Numbered from the stretch's first letter, positions 9,853-21,403 are shown. The stretch: DNA of 64,000 bases from Cyprinodon diabolis (GCA_030533445.1 CM060082.1:41277817-41341816), one strand, 5' to 3'. Numbers and translations: made by a program. Notes: generated by a model from the letters alone, not told the origin.

Positions 9853-12474
9853 ATTAGGATTCATTTTCTACATCATCACTGCTCCAAGTAATAAGTCAAG
9901 TTACCCAGATTAATACTTACATTTTAATAACAAACCAAATGGCTCTTATATTGATTGAAAAACAGACCAGACATACTGTGAGCTTAAATGATAAGCTCAG
10001 TCTCAAGCTTATTTTACCTTTGGTTACTTCTCTTGTCCATATAAAAAACTCTCTAAAATATAAAGGTAGGACTAGCATAGCCCTCTTCAAATGAAAGTTA
10101 AACAAAACCTGGAGTTAAAGACTTCCTCTAAGCTGTATATCATCAATGAGCAGTTATACAAGGTTTATTATAAACCTGGAGGGGATCTTGAGGGTGTGCT
10201 GCTCAGCTCAGTCTAATTGGAGAAATCCTACATAAAAGAAAGATGTCAAACTGTTCAAAGGAATCAGGAAGGTTTCCAGGATCAGAACCCTCCAATACGA
10301 ATCAATCCTTTTCCTTTACCTGTTTTTGACATGAATCCCTGACTCAGCCTCAGAGTTGTCCATCAAAGCCTCATTAGATATTTACTAAGACATATCAGAT
10401 GATACATCAGACACAGTAAACACTACGGCTTCCTGTAATGAAGGAAACGAGTAACAAGGAAACGTTTCTTAAAACATGTCAGTGTGGAGGGAAAAAAAAC
10501 AGTTTAATGCAAAATGACAGAGAACTCCTCAGGCTTTAGAGGCAATAGCATGCCCAAATTAACATAAGCATCACTTTGCTTGTCAAGCCTACTCCCCAAT
10601 TCACTGGTATTTTTAAGTCAGGATAAACCTGAGGAATGGAACAACCATCAAAAACAAACAATGACTCTGTTTTCTCTGGCACTGCGCTGTGCTTCACAAG
10701 AAACAGAGAAGGAAAAAAAAAAACAAGAAGAAGGGAAATAAAACCAGCGCAGCTGCCTTTCTGGCATAGGCATTAGATGCACTGGTAGGGAGCCTAGAAC
10801 GGCGTCTCATGCCAGCACATCCACATGTCATCTCTGTTTAGACACACCTTGGAGAATGTGACCCCTTTCCAAGCTTGGCCTGGCAAGCGGACTGCAGAAA
10901 GAAGGAGAAAAAAACTCGTATTGCGGTGAACCTGCGCCAGGAGGCTGCCTCCCACTGTGGGCATGTATTAATGTGTGCGCTCATGAGTCACTACAGAACA
11001 TGCAAGATTTGTGCACATATGAATGCAAGATCGCAGTTCAGAGACACTGCTTCTGGAAAGTACAAGGCTTACTGGATTGAGGATTTACGGTTTCTTGGTG
11101 GACCAGGACACTATCTGCTCATCTCATTTTCCAAATGCCTTCCTTGTACCACTGTAAGCTCATAGTTATTTACCGGCAATCTCAGATCGAGATGTTTTGC
11201 ACTGACAGGTTGAAGTATTGAAATTTTGACATGCTTAGCCAAAATCTGGATTTGAATCTGATAGAGAAGCTCTGAAGAAAGCTGAAGATCAGCGTAAAAG
11301 AAAAGAAGTTCCTCCAATCTTTGTCGCTCAGCAATTCATGGAGAGGTTTGATTGCCCTCATGCCATTTACTGTAAACGGTTTCACTGATTATTGAGAGGA
11401 GAACAAACTACCAATAATGTATTTTGTTGAAATGTTGGGTAAAAAGATAAATGGTTTCTCATTTTTAGGGGTTTAAGAAATAAATTCATTATGTCAGACA
11501 CAATATCTATATTGGTTAAAAATACCATTATCACAATATTTTTGTTGACCAATGTTGGTGTTCCTTCATAAGAAAAAGCTGAGATGCACACCTCCCTGCA
11601 CACCTGCGGCTCGTTGGGTCATTACCAGAGGAGTACTTGAGCAGCAGGCTGTGACCACCTCGACGCCAGAGTGTTTGCCAGTATTGGGTACTCTAGCCTA
11701 ACTGAGATTAGCAGAGTCTAACCTTAGCCTCGTCTCTCTGAGTCTGAACTTGTTTTTTGTTTTTGTTCTTCGGCAGGAAGACTTCCTGTGTTACAGGATA
11801 AGCCTGAACCTTCTACTCTTGGAAGGATTTACAGAGTCTCACTGAGCAAGGGGAAAACCTCCACATGATCCGTTCAAGTCCACTCCTTTACTCCACTGGG
11901 TCCAACGTATGTCTGCCTGTCCGCTCTCCGAGTTCCCTCTCCTCTGGATTAACCCCCACAAACTTGATCCAAGGATTAACCAAGAGCCCCCCAAGAGTGA
12001 GTGCCTCTCCAGCAATATTCGTGCCTCAGTCTTTTTCCCCACTGTCCCTGAACTGATCACTGTGATCTCCCCTTCAGAGTTTCAGTTTCCGGTTCACAGT
12101 CCGCTGAGTTCCAGCATTGTTTCCCCACATCTCCATCAGTGTTTGCTAACCTACAATACACCTGTCAAACTTTTACCCTTGGTCTCTGAGTGGTTCTCTG
12201 CATGTGGGTCGGATCTTTAAAGCCTATTATGACAAGATGAGAACATTCAGAGACCTCGAAACAGATCATTTTTTTATGGAACATATTGAAACGAACAGGG
12301 AGCCGTTGGCTTTCAAAGAAAGGAGTTAACACTGTTGTCAGCGTCCAGTTTAAAAGCAAACTGTCGTGTTTTTTTTAACAATATCACTGCCGATATTCTG
12401 CTATAACATCTGAAGTGAAGAATAAAATAACAACGTTCATCTTTCATAAAGATATAACATCTCAGGTGTCACAT
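9853..12474. other. No gene recognised
   Basis: A long stretch without a shared repeat family. ORFs such as 10875-11165 (plus, 96 codons), 11839-12060 (minus) and 11909-12220 (plus) have no recognisable domain and lack a consistent exon structure. The segment 10740-11060 has a more balanced composition than its surroundings and could be constrained, but nothing in the sequence alone proves it. Confidence 0.4.
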
Positions 12475-12981
12475 TTAATAGGTTGGAATTGAGGCGGAGT
12501 GAACTTGATCAGCTCTTCCTACTCGGCAAGACACCGACAGGAAAGTTTTCTTTTGGCAGCGTCTTCCTCTTCTAATAATTTCCATTATGCACCGCGCACT
12601 ATTTCTTCTACGGCAGAAAATGGAGATTGGCAGCTGCTGCCCGTATTTGCGAGAACTGTTGAAGTTTAATCTTAATCTATACATAGGGCGCACTGGATTA
12701 TAAGTGTAATGTTTCTAATCTTAATGAAGAAACTTGGGTCCCTAACTAAACTTGTTTATTAACGTAAATGAGTCATGAAGATAGGGGTACACCGTGATAT
12801 GTTCATTCTTCATCTACTAATGACTTGCAACACACAGACACACATCAGGGAGGTAAATCATATCTAAAGCCATATGGAAAACTGCAACTCATTAACTTAT
12901 TATCACAATAAGGCGCACTATCGATTTTTGATAAAATTGAAGGCTTTCAGTCCCGTCTTATAGTGCAGAAAATACAGTGTG
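12475..12981. repeat. GCGCAC-type dispersed element (copy 1)
   Basis: It shares GAGA...GTTGAAG(T/C)TTAATCTTAATC, GGCGCAC(T/C)GGATTATAA and a terminal CTTATAGTGCAGAAAATACAGTG with the copy at 23978-24390. The repeated GGCGCACxGGATTATAAG words resemble a widespread vertebrate MITE. The right end is near 12981, just before the MITE 12999-13589. The left boundary is not clear. Confidence 0.5.
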
Positions 12982-12998
12982 CATATATATATATTTAT

Positions 12999-13589
12999 TA
13001 GTGCTGTCAATCGATTACATTTTTTTAATCGCGATTAATCGCATCAATGCCTAAGTTAACTCGCGATTAATCGCATTTTAATCACACATTTTTTTTCTGA
13101 TTGAAAATCATTTAAATACTCTCGATGACATACAAAAAATACATACAGGCTAGGTTTGTGCCAATGTTCTTTTTTTTAAATGAAACTGGTCACAGACACT
13201 GATTTATGCCATAGAAACATATGGCAAGAAGATGGGGAGGCATGTAGCAAAAAATAACAAATATGTAGCCAAAAAAAAGGCCCTGAAAACAGGCTGATGT
13301 AAAAGACAGTCTTTACGGTCAATACAGACTTTTGAACAAAGACAAGCATTTTACCCTACTGCTATAAAATGTAGTAGAGTTAACTAAAAGAAAAGGCACT
13401 AGCGCCACCTAGTGTATGAGCGTCTTTTTCCCTTGAGGAGCTCCGCTCTCTAAGCCTATGGAAAATGCATAGACTGGGGGAAAATTGTACCATAAAACCA
13501 CATAGCATTAATCTCACGTTAAAAAAATTATCATCATTAAAATGGCCTCGCGTTAATGTGATAATAACGCGATAATTTTGACAGCACTA
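12999..13589. mobile_element. hAT-like MITE, TIR TAGTGCTGTCAA, TSD ATATTTAT
   Basis: The ends are TAGTGCTGTCAA and TTGACAGCACTA, exact reverse complements. They are flanked by ATATTTAT at 12991-12998 and 13590-13597. The subterminal regions contain repeated CGCGATTAATCGCAT words on the left and CGCGTTAATGTGATAATAACG on the right. There is no coding capacity. The element is 591 bp long and inserted into a TA-rich tract. The 8-bp TSD points to hAT. Confidence 0.85.
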
Positions 13590-13882
13590 ATATTTATATA
13601 TATATATATATATGCAGTGATGGGACTAACGCCGTTACCTTGTTTTAGTAACGAGTAATCTAACTAATTACTTTGACTGTAACTATAACGCAGTTACCAT
13701 TGCAGACACCCCGTTACTGCGCGTTACTCAGGTCGCACAATGAACCTTTTTTCATGATAGGACTCGTGCGCGCCTTGTCATGAGAGAGGGGAGGATGGCT
13801 GATGTATAGTGAGATTCCGTCTGTCAGTTGGGTAGGTGGGTGTTTCTGCTGGCGGGTGTTAACTTACAGCACACACAGAGAG

Positions 13883-13970
13883 ATGGAGAGTGAGGATGAC
13901 TCCAGCAGCAAAACAGCGTTTTCCAGATGGAAATACCGGTGTTACGTCGAGCTGCGTCTCCCCAACAGAT
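13883..13970 (+). pseudogene. Possible hAT transposase N-terminal exon remnant
   Basis: A splice-acceptor-like TTAACTTACAG precedes an ATG opening MESEDDSSSKTAFSRWKYRC. The FSRWKYRxY signature resembles the start of the BED-type zinc-finger region found at the N-terminus of many fish hAT transposases, after an acidic, serine-rich leader. The cysteine and histidine ligands that should follow are not clearly present in frame and the reading frame then becomes proline- and arginine-rich. This suggests a remnant left by internal deletion of an autonomous copy. The position inside a CAGTG-ended hAT-like element supports the reading. Confidence 0.4.
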
Positions 13971-14142
13971 ACGGTTTCCCCTGCATCTCCGCACAGCGCA
14001 GGCGGCACGATTCACCGCGCAAGCGACAGGAAACGCGCATCTCGCTAAAGGCGCGCAACAGGTCGCCCTGTGCTCGCGCCACAGGAGAACTATGGAGAGC
14101 GTGAAGGATCAAATGAAAGCCTATATGGAGAAAGGGAGAAAT

Positions 14143-14178
14143 ATGGATGGATGGATGGATGGATGGATGGATGGATGG
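14143..14178 (+). repeat. (ATGG)n microsatellite
   Basis: Nine uninterrupted ATGG units lie inside the hAT-like element 13615-14727. A smaller GATA-like tract follows near 14283. Confidence 0.95.
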
Positions 14179-14727
14179 CTACTCTGCCTTTTAAACCTAC
14201 TATATTTTTTATTTTAAACATTATTTGATGGCCTTTGTGGCAGGGATGGAGATCCATATTTTATGTCACACACAGAGTATACATCTAGATAGATAGATGG
14301 ATAAATAGATGTTGCAGTATCTATAACAACCCAAACACACAGGATTTCAGAATTAGACATCCCCAGTTATTAATTTCACCAGATCTGAATGCCCTGTTAA
14401 AAACTTCACATGGCGTTCCCCCCTGATGTCATTTACGTTGAGTTGCAATAAATGCTAAACTCTCTGCAGGTTCTTGTCTTTGTCGTCCGCTCTATTCAGC
14501 TGGCTTTGGAAACACACGGCGAGAAGGTGGGGGCTTGGTGGCGAGGGGTACGGGGGCGAGAAACGCAAGAGTAACGCAATAGTTACTTTTACTAGTAACT
14601 AGTTACTTTTACTAGTAACTAGTTACTTTTATTGTGGAGTAACTCAGTTAGTAACTCAGTTACTTTTTGGGAGAAGTAACTAGTAACTATAACTAATTAC
14701 TTTTTCAAAGTAACGTGCCTAACACTG

Positions 14728-16257
14728 TAGATATATATATATATACATATACACACACACATATAATATATTCATGTCTCCTCTTTGTTAATGTTGTCTC
14801 ATTGCATCTGGACACAATTCAAAAGTTAATTTAATTAGTTAAAGTTGCGAGATGCTGTATTATGTAATATTTAAACATCTAGAAGGGTCTGTGTGGGTTT
14901 TAGGATCAATAGCTGCAACACAGCATGTTGTAACAACATTGTTGCTGCTATATTGTCTACTTACCTCTTCTTTGGCCCTGTCTTTCTTCCTGCTTTCTGA
15001 AAGCTGCTCTCAATGTTGTTGATCTTATTTTCATCTTTCTCTTTCAATCATTGAAAGGTGTAAAACATCAACAACCAAGCCTGACATTTTTCCACAGAGC
15101 TAATAATGTCATCTACATCCCACATCGGTGAAAACAAGCTTCAGAGTCGGAGCAGTCATACAACCAGATCAATGTAAAGTATTTGAATTCTGATGTTTTA
15201 TTTTTATGTATGGAGATTTCATTTCATAATATTTGCAAACATTTAATTTGGATTACGCAAATGATGTGCAATGATGTGCTCTGTCCAGCAGTTGGTACCT
15301 CAATTTGCCACCTGTTTCCTGCAGGCAGAGATATCATATTAGCAAATTCTTGCTAATTCACGCTCCTTATCATGTTTTAGTCTTTTGTTATTTTCTGGGA
15401 GATACTTTTCTGATTTTGAAGCAGAAACAAAGTTTATTGTGATCAAAACTCAATGTTAATCTAAACCTGTAAAAGGTTCTATATAGTTTAGGTCTTAACT
15501 GTCGACCTTTAGCTATCCTGATGGGCTAGTGGATTTTTAACTAAATCATTCACCGAAAATGTTGGGAAGTCTGACCTGTATGTTTTGCAGGTCTAGACAA
15601 ATTAAAGGTAAAGAAATTCTTATGCCCTTACAAGAAAACATCCTGTGTGTATAAAGTTCCCCAACTAAAGCCTGTTTCTATGGGTAATATCTAAGGTCTC
15701 TCAAAAAACTACCCTGAAAGTAGAACATAATGTGACGTAACCCCCTAAAATCTTACTCCTATTTTTTCCCCAAGGCAAACTGATGTGTAGAACTGATTGA
15801 AGATCACATGAGCTGTTTAACTGGACCACAAACTCATACAGATGGTAAACATTTTCTGTATTTGTTTACTTTTTTCTTTGCTCTGTTTTAAAATCATCAC
15901 ATTACGGCCATACAGAGACTTGGTGATTCATTACGCAGATGATGTTTGAGTTTATCCAACTGAACCACAGGTTTCCATTTCTGCCCTTTTAGAATTCTTC
16001 AGATTCTTTGGTAGCATATTTGGGTCTAAAACTCAGAATGAAAACAGAATGCTATACAGTAGACTTACTCATTTTAAAAAGCATCTTGTTAAGTCTTGAT
16101 TTTTACAGAGTCCTGTCCCCGTTTTACAAAGCTATGCCTCAAATCGGGGTCCTGGCATGATCAATTCTACTTACCTTACATCTCGACCTGTTGCGTTGAT
16201 TCTGTGCCCTATAAAAACAGACGACTGAACGCAGTGGAGGTTGCCTCTAAAGATTTG
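14728..16257. other. No gene recognised
   Basis: A short TA/CA microsatellite lies at 14728-14765, followed by AT-rich DNA. No ORF over 60 codons with any motif and no shared repeat family was seen. Confidence 0.5.
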
Positions 16258-16265
16258 TTTTAAGA

Positions 16266-17079
16266 TAGGGTGACCAAATGTCCGTATTTCCCGGGCCATA
16301 TCCGTATTTCACGTCCTGTCCCGGGCGTCCCGGTTTTTTTTTAGAAAGTGAGGAAATGTCCTGATTTTTAAAATTACCTTAATTGGACCATTAAATTTAC
16401 AAGCACTCTAGCACTGCGCACGACGCTGTGTGTGACGTAATCCCTGAGCCGTGTCAGTGCGGGTGGCCCTGTTTTTAATCAGAATATAGATTGCGTGGCT
16501 GTCAGTACGCCAACAACATGCAAAGCTGCAAATGTATGTTTACCGACGATTTACAAAAGAGTTTCCCCGCTTTCAGACCGGGTCGAGACACATTGGATGC
16601 CTTGTGCACAGTGTGCAAAGCAGGCACATATGTCTCGGTGTCCAATGGAGGTGCAAGGAATCTGAAAAGCCACCTGGACTCCGAAAGTAAAGATAGTTTA
16701 CTACTTAAGAGGTATTTTTTGTTAATTAGCTCATTTGTTAATTTATTTTTTCCAATAGCCTACAGAACAGACATTATTTTGTTCATTGCTGAGGCTGAGT
16801 ATCATGTGTTATTGGGAGTTGAGAGTTATTGTTAACTTTTATTGTTAAGTGAAGGATGTTTAGATGAGACATTATTTCTTTCACTGTGCTATTCATTCAT
16901 TACAGGAATTGTTAAGCATTTTTAATAAATACATTTTGAATAAAATTATTATTTGTATTTGGAGTTATTGCTGTTGATCAACTGTAATGCCACAGACATC
17001 TCTATGCATGGGAACAGACATCCCCAGCCCCCCGCTCCAAGGTGTCCTGATTTTCCCAAATGAAAATATGGTCACCCTA
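16266..17079 (+). mobile_element. hAT element, TIR TAGGGTGACCA, TSD TTTTAAGA
   Basis: TAGGGTGACCA at the left end matches the reverse complement of TGGTCACCCTA at the right. TTTTAAGA flanks both sides (16258-16265 and 17080-17087). Terminal GGGTGACCA with an 8-bp duplication is characteristic of a widespread vertebrate hAT group. The copy is 814 bp, too short for a full transposase, but it retains a BED-finger-like coding exon (16518-16711). It is probably an internally deleted derivative of an autonomous element. Confidence 0.9.
16518..16711 (+). pseudogene. Transposase N-terminal BED-type zinc-finger fragment
   Basis: The first ATG opens MQSCKCMFTDDLQKSFPAF..., followed by LCTVCKAGTYVSVSNGGARN and LKSHLDSESK. 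The CxxC pair (LCTVC) and downstream NLKSHL match the arrangement of a BED finger (C-x2-C ... H-x3-5-H) at the start of hAT transposases. The second histidine is absent at the expected spot (HLDSESKDS), so the finger looks broken. The exon ends at AAGAG followed by GTATTT, a likely splice donor at 16712. No catalytic domain follows within the element, so it cannot encode an active transposase. An upstream in-frame TTG-initiated extension (from 16491) is not needed. Confidence 0.65.
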
Positions 17080-17087
17080 TTTTAAGA

Positions 17088-18467
17088 TCGAAAAAGCTTT
17101 TGCATTATCTGTTGTGTTCTTTGTTATTTTATGTTGTATTTTTGTATACATTTATGTATTTTTATGACAAAAATGTAATAGCTTCCTGACATTGTTTTCA
17201 TTTATAAGCAATTCTATATTTGTTTCTGGAAAAAAAAAGGAAGTTCAAACACATGTTTTGTGGTCTTCAGCCATTTAAAAAAAAAAAAAAAAAGCAAATA
17301 AAAACATAAGAAAAGTGAAATCTTAAGCTTGAACTCTTTAGGCTCACAAAGAAGATGCAGGATGTCGGTGCGGAAAGGTATGTCTGTTAATTAATGAGTC
17401 ACAATTAATAGGTCCATTAACTTGCATAACCTGATGTTCACAGATTGATCTATAAATCTTGAATATCTAAGATAGTACTTTCTGTTTTTTTAGACCACTG
17501 GCCTTCCATCCATAAATGTTTGTGCTATTTTGAGCTGTAGGTACCCCACAATCATGATGCACTGGTAAATTCCCGAGTTGAGATCATGTCAAAAATAAGC
17601 CATCACAACACAGAAATTCAAGATGACAGATCAGCAGCAAGAGAGAAGCCTGAACGTTTGGAGGTTGTGTGAAAACCGAGGGGGGTGGAGGCGGAGAGGA
17701 GACAGGCTGGGGAAAAAGACGTTCACCTGTGTACAGGAGGGATAAGCAAAGCCGCCAATCAGACAAAGCATGGACGCAGCAGAATGCTACTCCCTGCCTG
17801 CCGTTTGGCCTCAGGCAGAGAGGAATAACTGAATTACAGCGGCAGCAAAAAGCTAATCTCGCTTCCTCTGCGGGGGTCACATGTGGGTACACTTGTCATC
17901 CTTTCTGTAGGTTGTTCTGTATGCTCCTCTGTTGGCCTGTGCACATTTGCTCAGGCTCAGCATGGCTTTTTGAAAGCGTGTCAAGCTGACGGTGAGAGAG
18001 CGTGTTTACTCCACGAGGATGAAGGCTCAAATCCAACTGTCCTGCAGGGAACAGAAGGTGAGCAGTAATAGAGGTGAGAAACATCAAAATGGTGTGTGCA
18101 GTTCGGGTTTTATTCAGTACGCCTGTTCATGTGTTTATGGACCCCTGAGTTCATAACGCAGTCTGACAAGCTGCCATCCAAACAACACATGGAAAAAATA
18201 AAGCATTTTAGAAAGGAAAAGTTGAAGACAAGCAGAGATGTTTTAAAAATGTGTATTTTAGAGATTTCCTTTTAGCTTAACCACTGTGGCATTTCTAACT
18301 CAGTGATATTTTCATGATAGATATTGGTTTCCATAGTATTAGGAAGGAAACATTAGCCAGCCTTGCTGATTAACTCATCATTATCAGCATGGGAACCTTT
18401 AAGAGAGCAGGAAGTTTAGAGATGTATGTGAAAACAATACCAAGCAGGAAAGCATTAGCTTAGAGGC
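17088..18467. other. No gene recognised
   Basis: It includes an A-run at 17277-17293. ORFs on both strands at 17584-18087 overlap in a GC-richer segment (17600-18060). None shows a domain or convincing splice context. Confidence 0.45.
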
Positions 18468-18560
18468 AAGGCAAGTTTATTTGTACAGTATATCACATTC
18501 TATTAACAAGACAATTCAAAGGGCGGTACATGAACAAAGCATAAGAAAAGAAAAACATGC
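18468..18560 (-). repeat. LINE- or SINE-tail-like fish repeat (AGGCAAGGCAAGTTTATTTG)
   Basis: GGCAAGGCAAGTTTATTTGTACAG and ACAATTCAAAGGGCGGTACATGAA form a motif pair repeated very widely in teleost genomes as the antisense 3' end of a retroposon. Only one recognisable copy lies here. A related but distinct end is at 26885-27010. Confidence 0.55.
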
Positions 18561-18599
18561 AGAGGAAAATACATTGCAGTGAAATGAATAAGAACAGAA

Positions 18600-18925
18600 G
18601 CAACAGTTAAAATATATGGAGGGAATTTTGTTCCATAATTGTTGCAAGAACATGTTTCATTAAAATAAAAATTAAATCCAGAAAGGTAAACTTATTATTT
18701 TAAATAAAAGCTTTTAACCGTTTTTTAAATTTTAGAACTATATGTTAGAACTGTAAATTTACAGTCATGTTTATATTACTGTTTTTATATATTTTGTTTT
18801 ACTATTTTTCAAGGCTGCACTTTTAAAAAAGATGAAATTGTCCAGAGAGTTGCTCCAAACGAAATTTGTTTTTGTTTTACACTTGTGCAAAAAACTGACA
18901 AATAAATCTGTCTAAGTCATATTTA
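18600..18925 (+). repeat. Dispersed repeat, family E (copy 1)
   Basis: TAGAACTGTAAATTTACAGT, TTTTTCAAGGCTGCACTTTT, AAGATGAAATTGTCCAGAG and a downstream TTTGTTTTTGTTTTACAC match in order the reverse complement of 38285-38475. The upstream GGGAATTTTGTTCCATAATTG also recurs near 33757. The type is unknown. Confidence 0.55.
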
Positions 18926-18944
18926 TATATTTTATGACAAGTTT

Positions 18945-19255
18945 GATGGAATTTAGTTGAAGACCTAAATCCAGAGATGAGTTTTTCTGATTTAATGAAG
19001 GTTCTAAAAGGCAACAGAGGCAACATCCAAGAACTAAAAATACAGATAAATAAAAACCAAGCGACGCCCGGAGGAAAACACACAAGAGGAGCCATGTAAC
19101 GATGCAAAATCAACAAAGAGTAACTGAACATGAGGTCTATATATGGGAGAGAGAAACAATTGGAGGTGATAGGGAGCAGGTGTAGACAGAAGTAACTAGA
19201 AGGAGCTGAGGGAAAGGAGACTACCACAAGGGGGCAACAGGGAGTAAAGCCCCTG
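18945..19255. repeat. Dispersed repeat, family D (copy 2)
   Basis: It matches 4765-5065 over most of its length (CCAGAGATGAGTTTTTCTGA, GGAAAACACAC, GGGAGCAGGTGTAGACAGAAG, GGGAAAGGAGACTACCACAAG). The minus-strand ORF across it (18877-19227) is incidental. Confidence 0.6.
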
Positions 19256-19515
19256 TCACACCATGACGATTTAGACCAGCGTATGGCTGACGTATTAAAA
19301 AACCTGGCAAAAACGCTGGCAACATTGGATAAATTAAGGGTACGTTTTGTAGAAGTTTTGTATTTTTGACATGATCCAACTCTGGAATTTTACCAGTCCA
19401 TCAGGATTGTGGGGTACCTAAAGCTCAAAGCTGGCACATGTCGACAAACAGTGAGTATGCCAGCGTATGCTCATATGTTGGGAATAAGTTCCAAGTAAGT
19501 TATCTGATTGTTGAC

Positions 19516-20144
19516 CAGAGATGGCAAAAGTACTCACTTTCCTTACTTGAGTAAAAGTACAGATACTTGTGTTAAAAAATACTCTGGTAAAAGTGGAAGT
19601 ACTGATTAAACTTCTTTACTCAAGTAAAAGTAACAAAGTACAGGCTTGTAAATTTACTTAGAGTATAAAAGTAAAAGTAGAAACCACTTTTTTCATGCCG
19701 TTGCCTACATTTTAAATGGATGTCTGCCAATAGGACTAGATCTCCGTTGTGTTCATTTTCAATCATCTCGTCGTCCATGCTACTATGCTAACGCCACCGC
19801 CACCAAGCTGCAATGATTTGCCGCGAATGAATACCGCCGAATCTGTCGATTCATCTTGTAGTGGTGCGTCAAATGCAACGTGGTTCCCATCCAATTAGAT
19901 TGAATTTGGTATTGATGACGTGAAAAATAATAACGGTAACTCCATTAAATTGATTCAAAACTAAAGTAACGAGCCAATTTTTTTAAAATTTAAGGAGTAG
20001 AAAGTAGAGATATTTGTGTAAAAATGTAAGGAGTAGAAGTAAAAAGTCGCCATAAAAATAAGTAGTAAAGTAAAGTAAAAATATCATAAAAATCTACTTG
20101 AGTACAGTAATGAAGTATTTGTACTTTGTTACTTCCCATCTCTG
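19516..20144. mobile_element. hAT MITE, TIR CAGAGATGG, TSD TTGTTGAC
   Basis: The left end is CAGAGATGGCAAAAGTACTC and the right end is TTACTTCCCATCTCTG, an imperfect inverted pair. TTGTTGAC lies immediately outside both ends (19508-19515 and 20145-20152). Both subterminal zones are rich in AAGTACTT, GTAAAAGTA and AGTAACAAAGTAC words. There is no coding capacity. Its right TSD is followed after one base by the Tc1 insertion. Confidence 0.9.
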
Positions 20145-20155
20145 TTGTTGACATA

Positions 20156-21403
20156 CACTATATTGCCAAAAGTATTTGCTCACCCATCCAAATTATTGGA
20201 ATCAGGTGTTCCAATCACTTCCATGGCCACAGGTGTATAAATTCAAGCACCTAGGCATGCAGACTGTTTTTACAAACATTTGTGAAAGAATGGGTCGCTC
20301 TCAGGAGCTCAGTGAATTCCAGCGTGGAACTGTGATAGGATGCCACCTGTGCAACAAATCCAGTCGTGAAATTTCCTCGCTCCTAAATATTCCACAGTCA
20401 ACTGTCAGCTGTATTATAAGAAAATGGAAGTGTTTGGGAACGACAGCAACTCAGCCACGAAGTGGTAGGCCACGTAAACTGACGGAGCGGGGTCAGCGGA
20501 TGCTGAAGCGCATAGTGCGAAGAGGTCGCCAACTTTCTGCAGAGTCAATCACTACAGACCTCCAAACTTCATGTGGCCTTCAGATTAGCTCAAGAACAGT
20601 GCGCAGAGAGCTTCATGGAATGGGTTTCCATGGTCGAGCAGCTGCATCCAAGCCATACATAACCAAGTGCAATGCAAAGCGTCGGATGCGGTGGTGTAAA
20701 GCACGCCGCCACTGGACTCTAGAGCAGTGGAGACGCGTTCTCTGGAGTGACGAATCGCGCTTCTCCATCTGGCAATCTGATGGACGGGTCTGGGTTTGGC
20801 GGTTGCCAGGAGAACGGTACTTGTCTGACTGCATTGTGCCAAGTGTAAAGTTTGGTGGAGGGGGGATTATGGTGTGGGGTTGTTTTTCAGGAGCTGGGCT
20901 TGGCCCCTTAGTTCCAGTGAAAGGAACTCTGAATGCTTCAGCATACCAAGACATTTTGGACAATTCCATGCTCCCAACTTTGTGGGAACAGTTTGGAGCT
21001 GGCCCCTTCCTCTTCCAACATGACTGTGCACCAGTGCACAAAGCAAGGTCCATAAAGACATGGATGACAGAGTCTGGTGTGGATGAACTTGACTGGCCTG
21101 CACAGAGTCCTGACCTCAACCCGATAGAACACCTTTGGGATGAATTAGAGCGGAGACTGAGAGCCAGGCCTTCTCGTCCAACATCAGTGTGCGACCTCAC
21201 AAATGCGCTTCTGGAAGAATGGTCAAAAATTCCCATAAACACACTCCTAAACCTTGTGGACAGCCTTCCCAGAAGAGTTGAAGCTGTTCTAGCTGCAAAG
21301 GGTGGACCGACGTCATATTGAACCCTATGGATTAGGAACGGGATGTCACTTAAGCTCATATGTGAGTCAAGGCAGGTGAGCAAATACTTTTGGCAATATA
21401 GTG
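20156..21403 (+). mobile_element. Complete Tc1-like DNA transposon with perfect 29-bp TIRs
   Basis: The 1248-bp element is bounded by TA at 20154-20155 and 21404-21405. The left terminus CACTATATTGCCAAAAGTAT... (20156-20184) and the right terminus (21375-21403) are identical over 29 bp in inverted orientation. It contains one uninterrupted transposase ORF occupying most of its length. Perfect TIRs and an intact ORF indicate a recent insertion. It landed directly beside the hAT MITE 19516-20144, so it is the younger of the two. The short TIR and 1.25-kb size differ from the long IR/DR layout of Sleeping Beauty-type salmonid Tc1 elements. Confidence 0.97.
20290..21321 (+). CDS. Tc1-like transposase, apparently intact (343 aa)
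   Basis: This DDE transposase should bind its TIRs and move the element by cut-and-paste into TA sites in the nucleus. I choose the ATG at 20290 ([13 protein letters not shown]...), because it gives 343 residues, the usual Tc1 length. The longer reading from 20176 would start inside the 5' non-coding region. The N-terminal half (about residues 5-115) contains the paired-like double helix-turn-helix ([16 protein letters not shown] and [16 protein letters not shown]) with a GRPR hook between (59-62). The catalytic triad is visible: D154 in WSDES, D245 in FQHDCAPVH and E280 in NPIEHLW, with exactly 34 residues between the last two (DD34E). A glycine-rich stretch ([11 protein letters not shown], 187-197) is typical of the family. 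No frameshift or stop is present. Activity is inferred, not shown. Confidence 0.96.
   Translation: MGRSQELSEFQRGTVIGCHLCNKSSREISSLLNIPQSTVSCIIRKWKCLGTTATQPRSGRPRKLTERGQRMLKRIVRRGRQLSAESITTDLQTSCGLQISSRTVRRELHGMGFHGRAAASKPYITKCNAKRRMRWCKARRHWTLEQWRRVLWSDESRFSIWQSDGRVWVWRLPGERYLSDCIVPSVKFGGGGIMVWGCFSGAGLGPLVPVKGTLNASAYQDILDNSMLPTLWEQFGAGPFLFQHDCAPVHKARSIKTWMTESGVDELDWPAQSPDLNPIEHLWDELERRLRARPSRPTSVCDLTNALLEEWSKIPINTLLNLVDSLPRRVEAVLAAKGGPTSY

Larger units (their letters stand above)
13615..14727 (+). mobile_element. hAT-like element with TIR CAGTGxTxGGxxxGT
   Basis: The left end is CAGTGATGGGACTAACGCC and the right end is ...ACGTGCCTAACACTG, an imperfect inverted pair in the CAGTG style of hAT elements. 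Inside both ends are many GTAACTAGTTAC-like words, the expected subterminal repeats. The flanks are TA microsatellite, so a TSD cannot be read reliably. It begins 18 bp after the TSD of the preceding MITE. It contains a possible transposase first exon (13883-13970) and an ATGG microsatellite. Confidence 0.7.

Noticed and set aside
17584..17989. Opposed ORFs of about 100 codons
   Set aside because: No motif, and the frame overlap fits biased composition rather than coding.
20613..21383. 256-codon minus-strand ORF
   Set aside because: Antisense shadow of the Tc1 transposase; no domain of its own.
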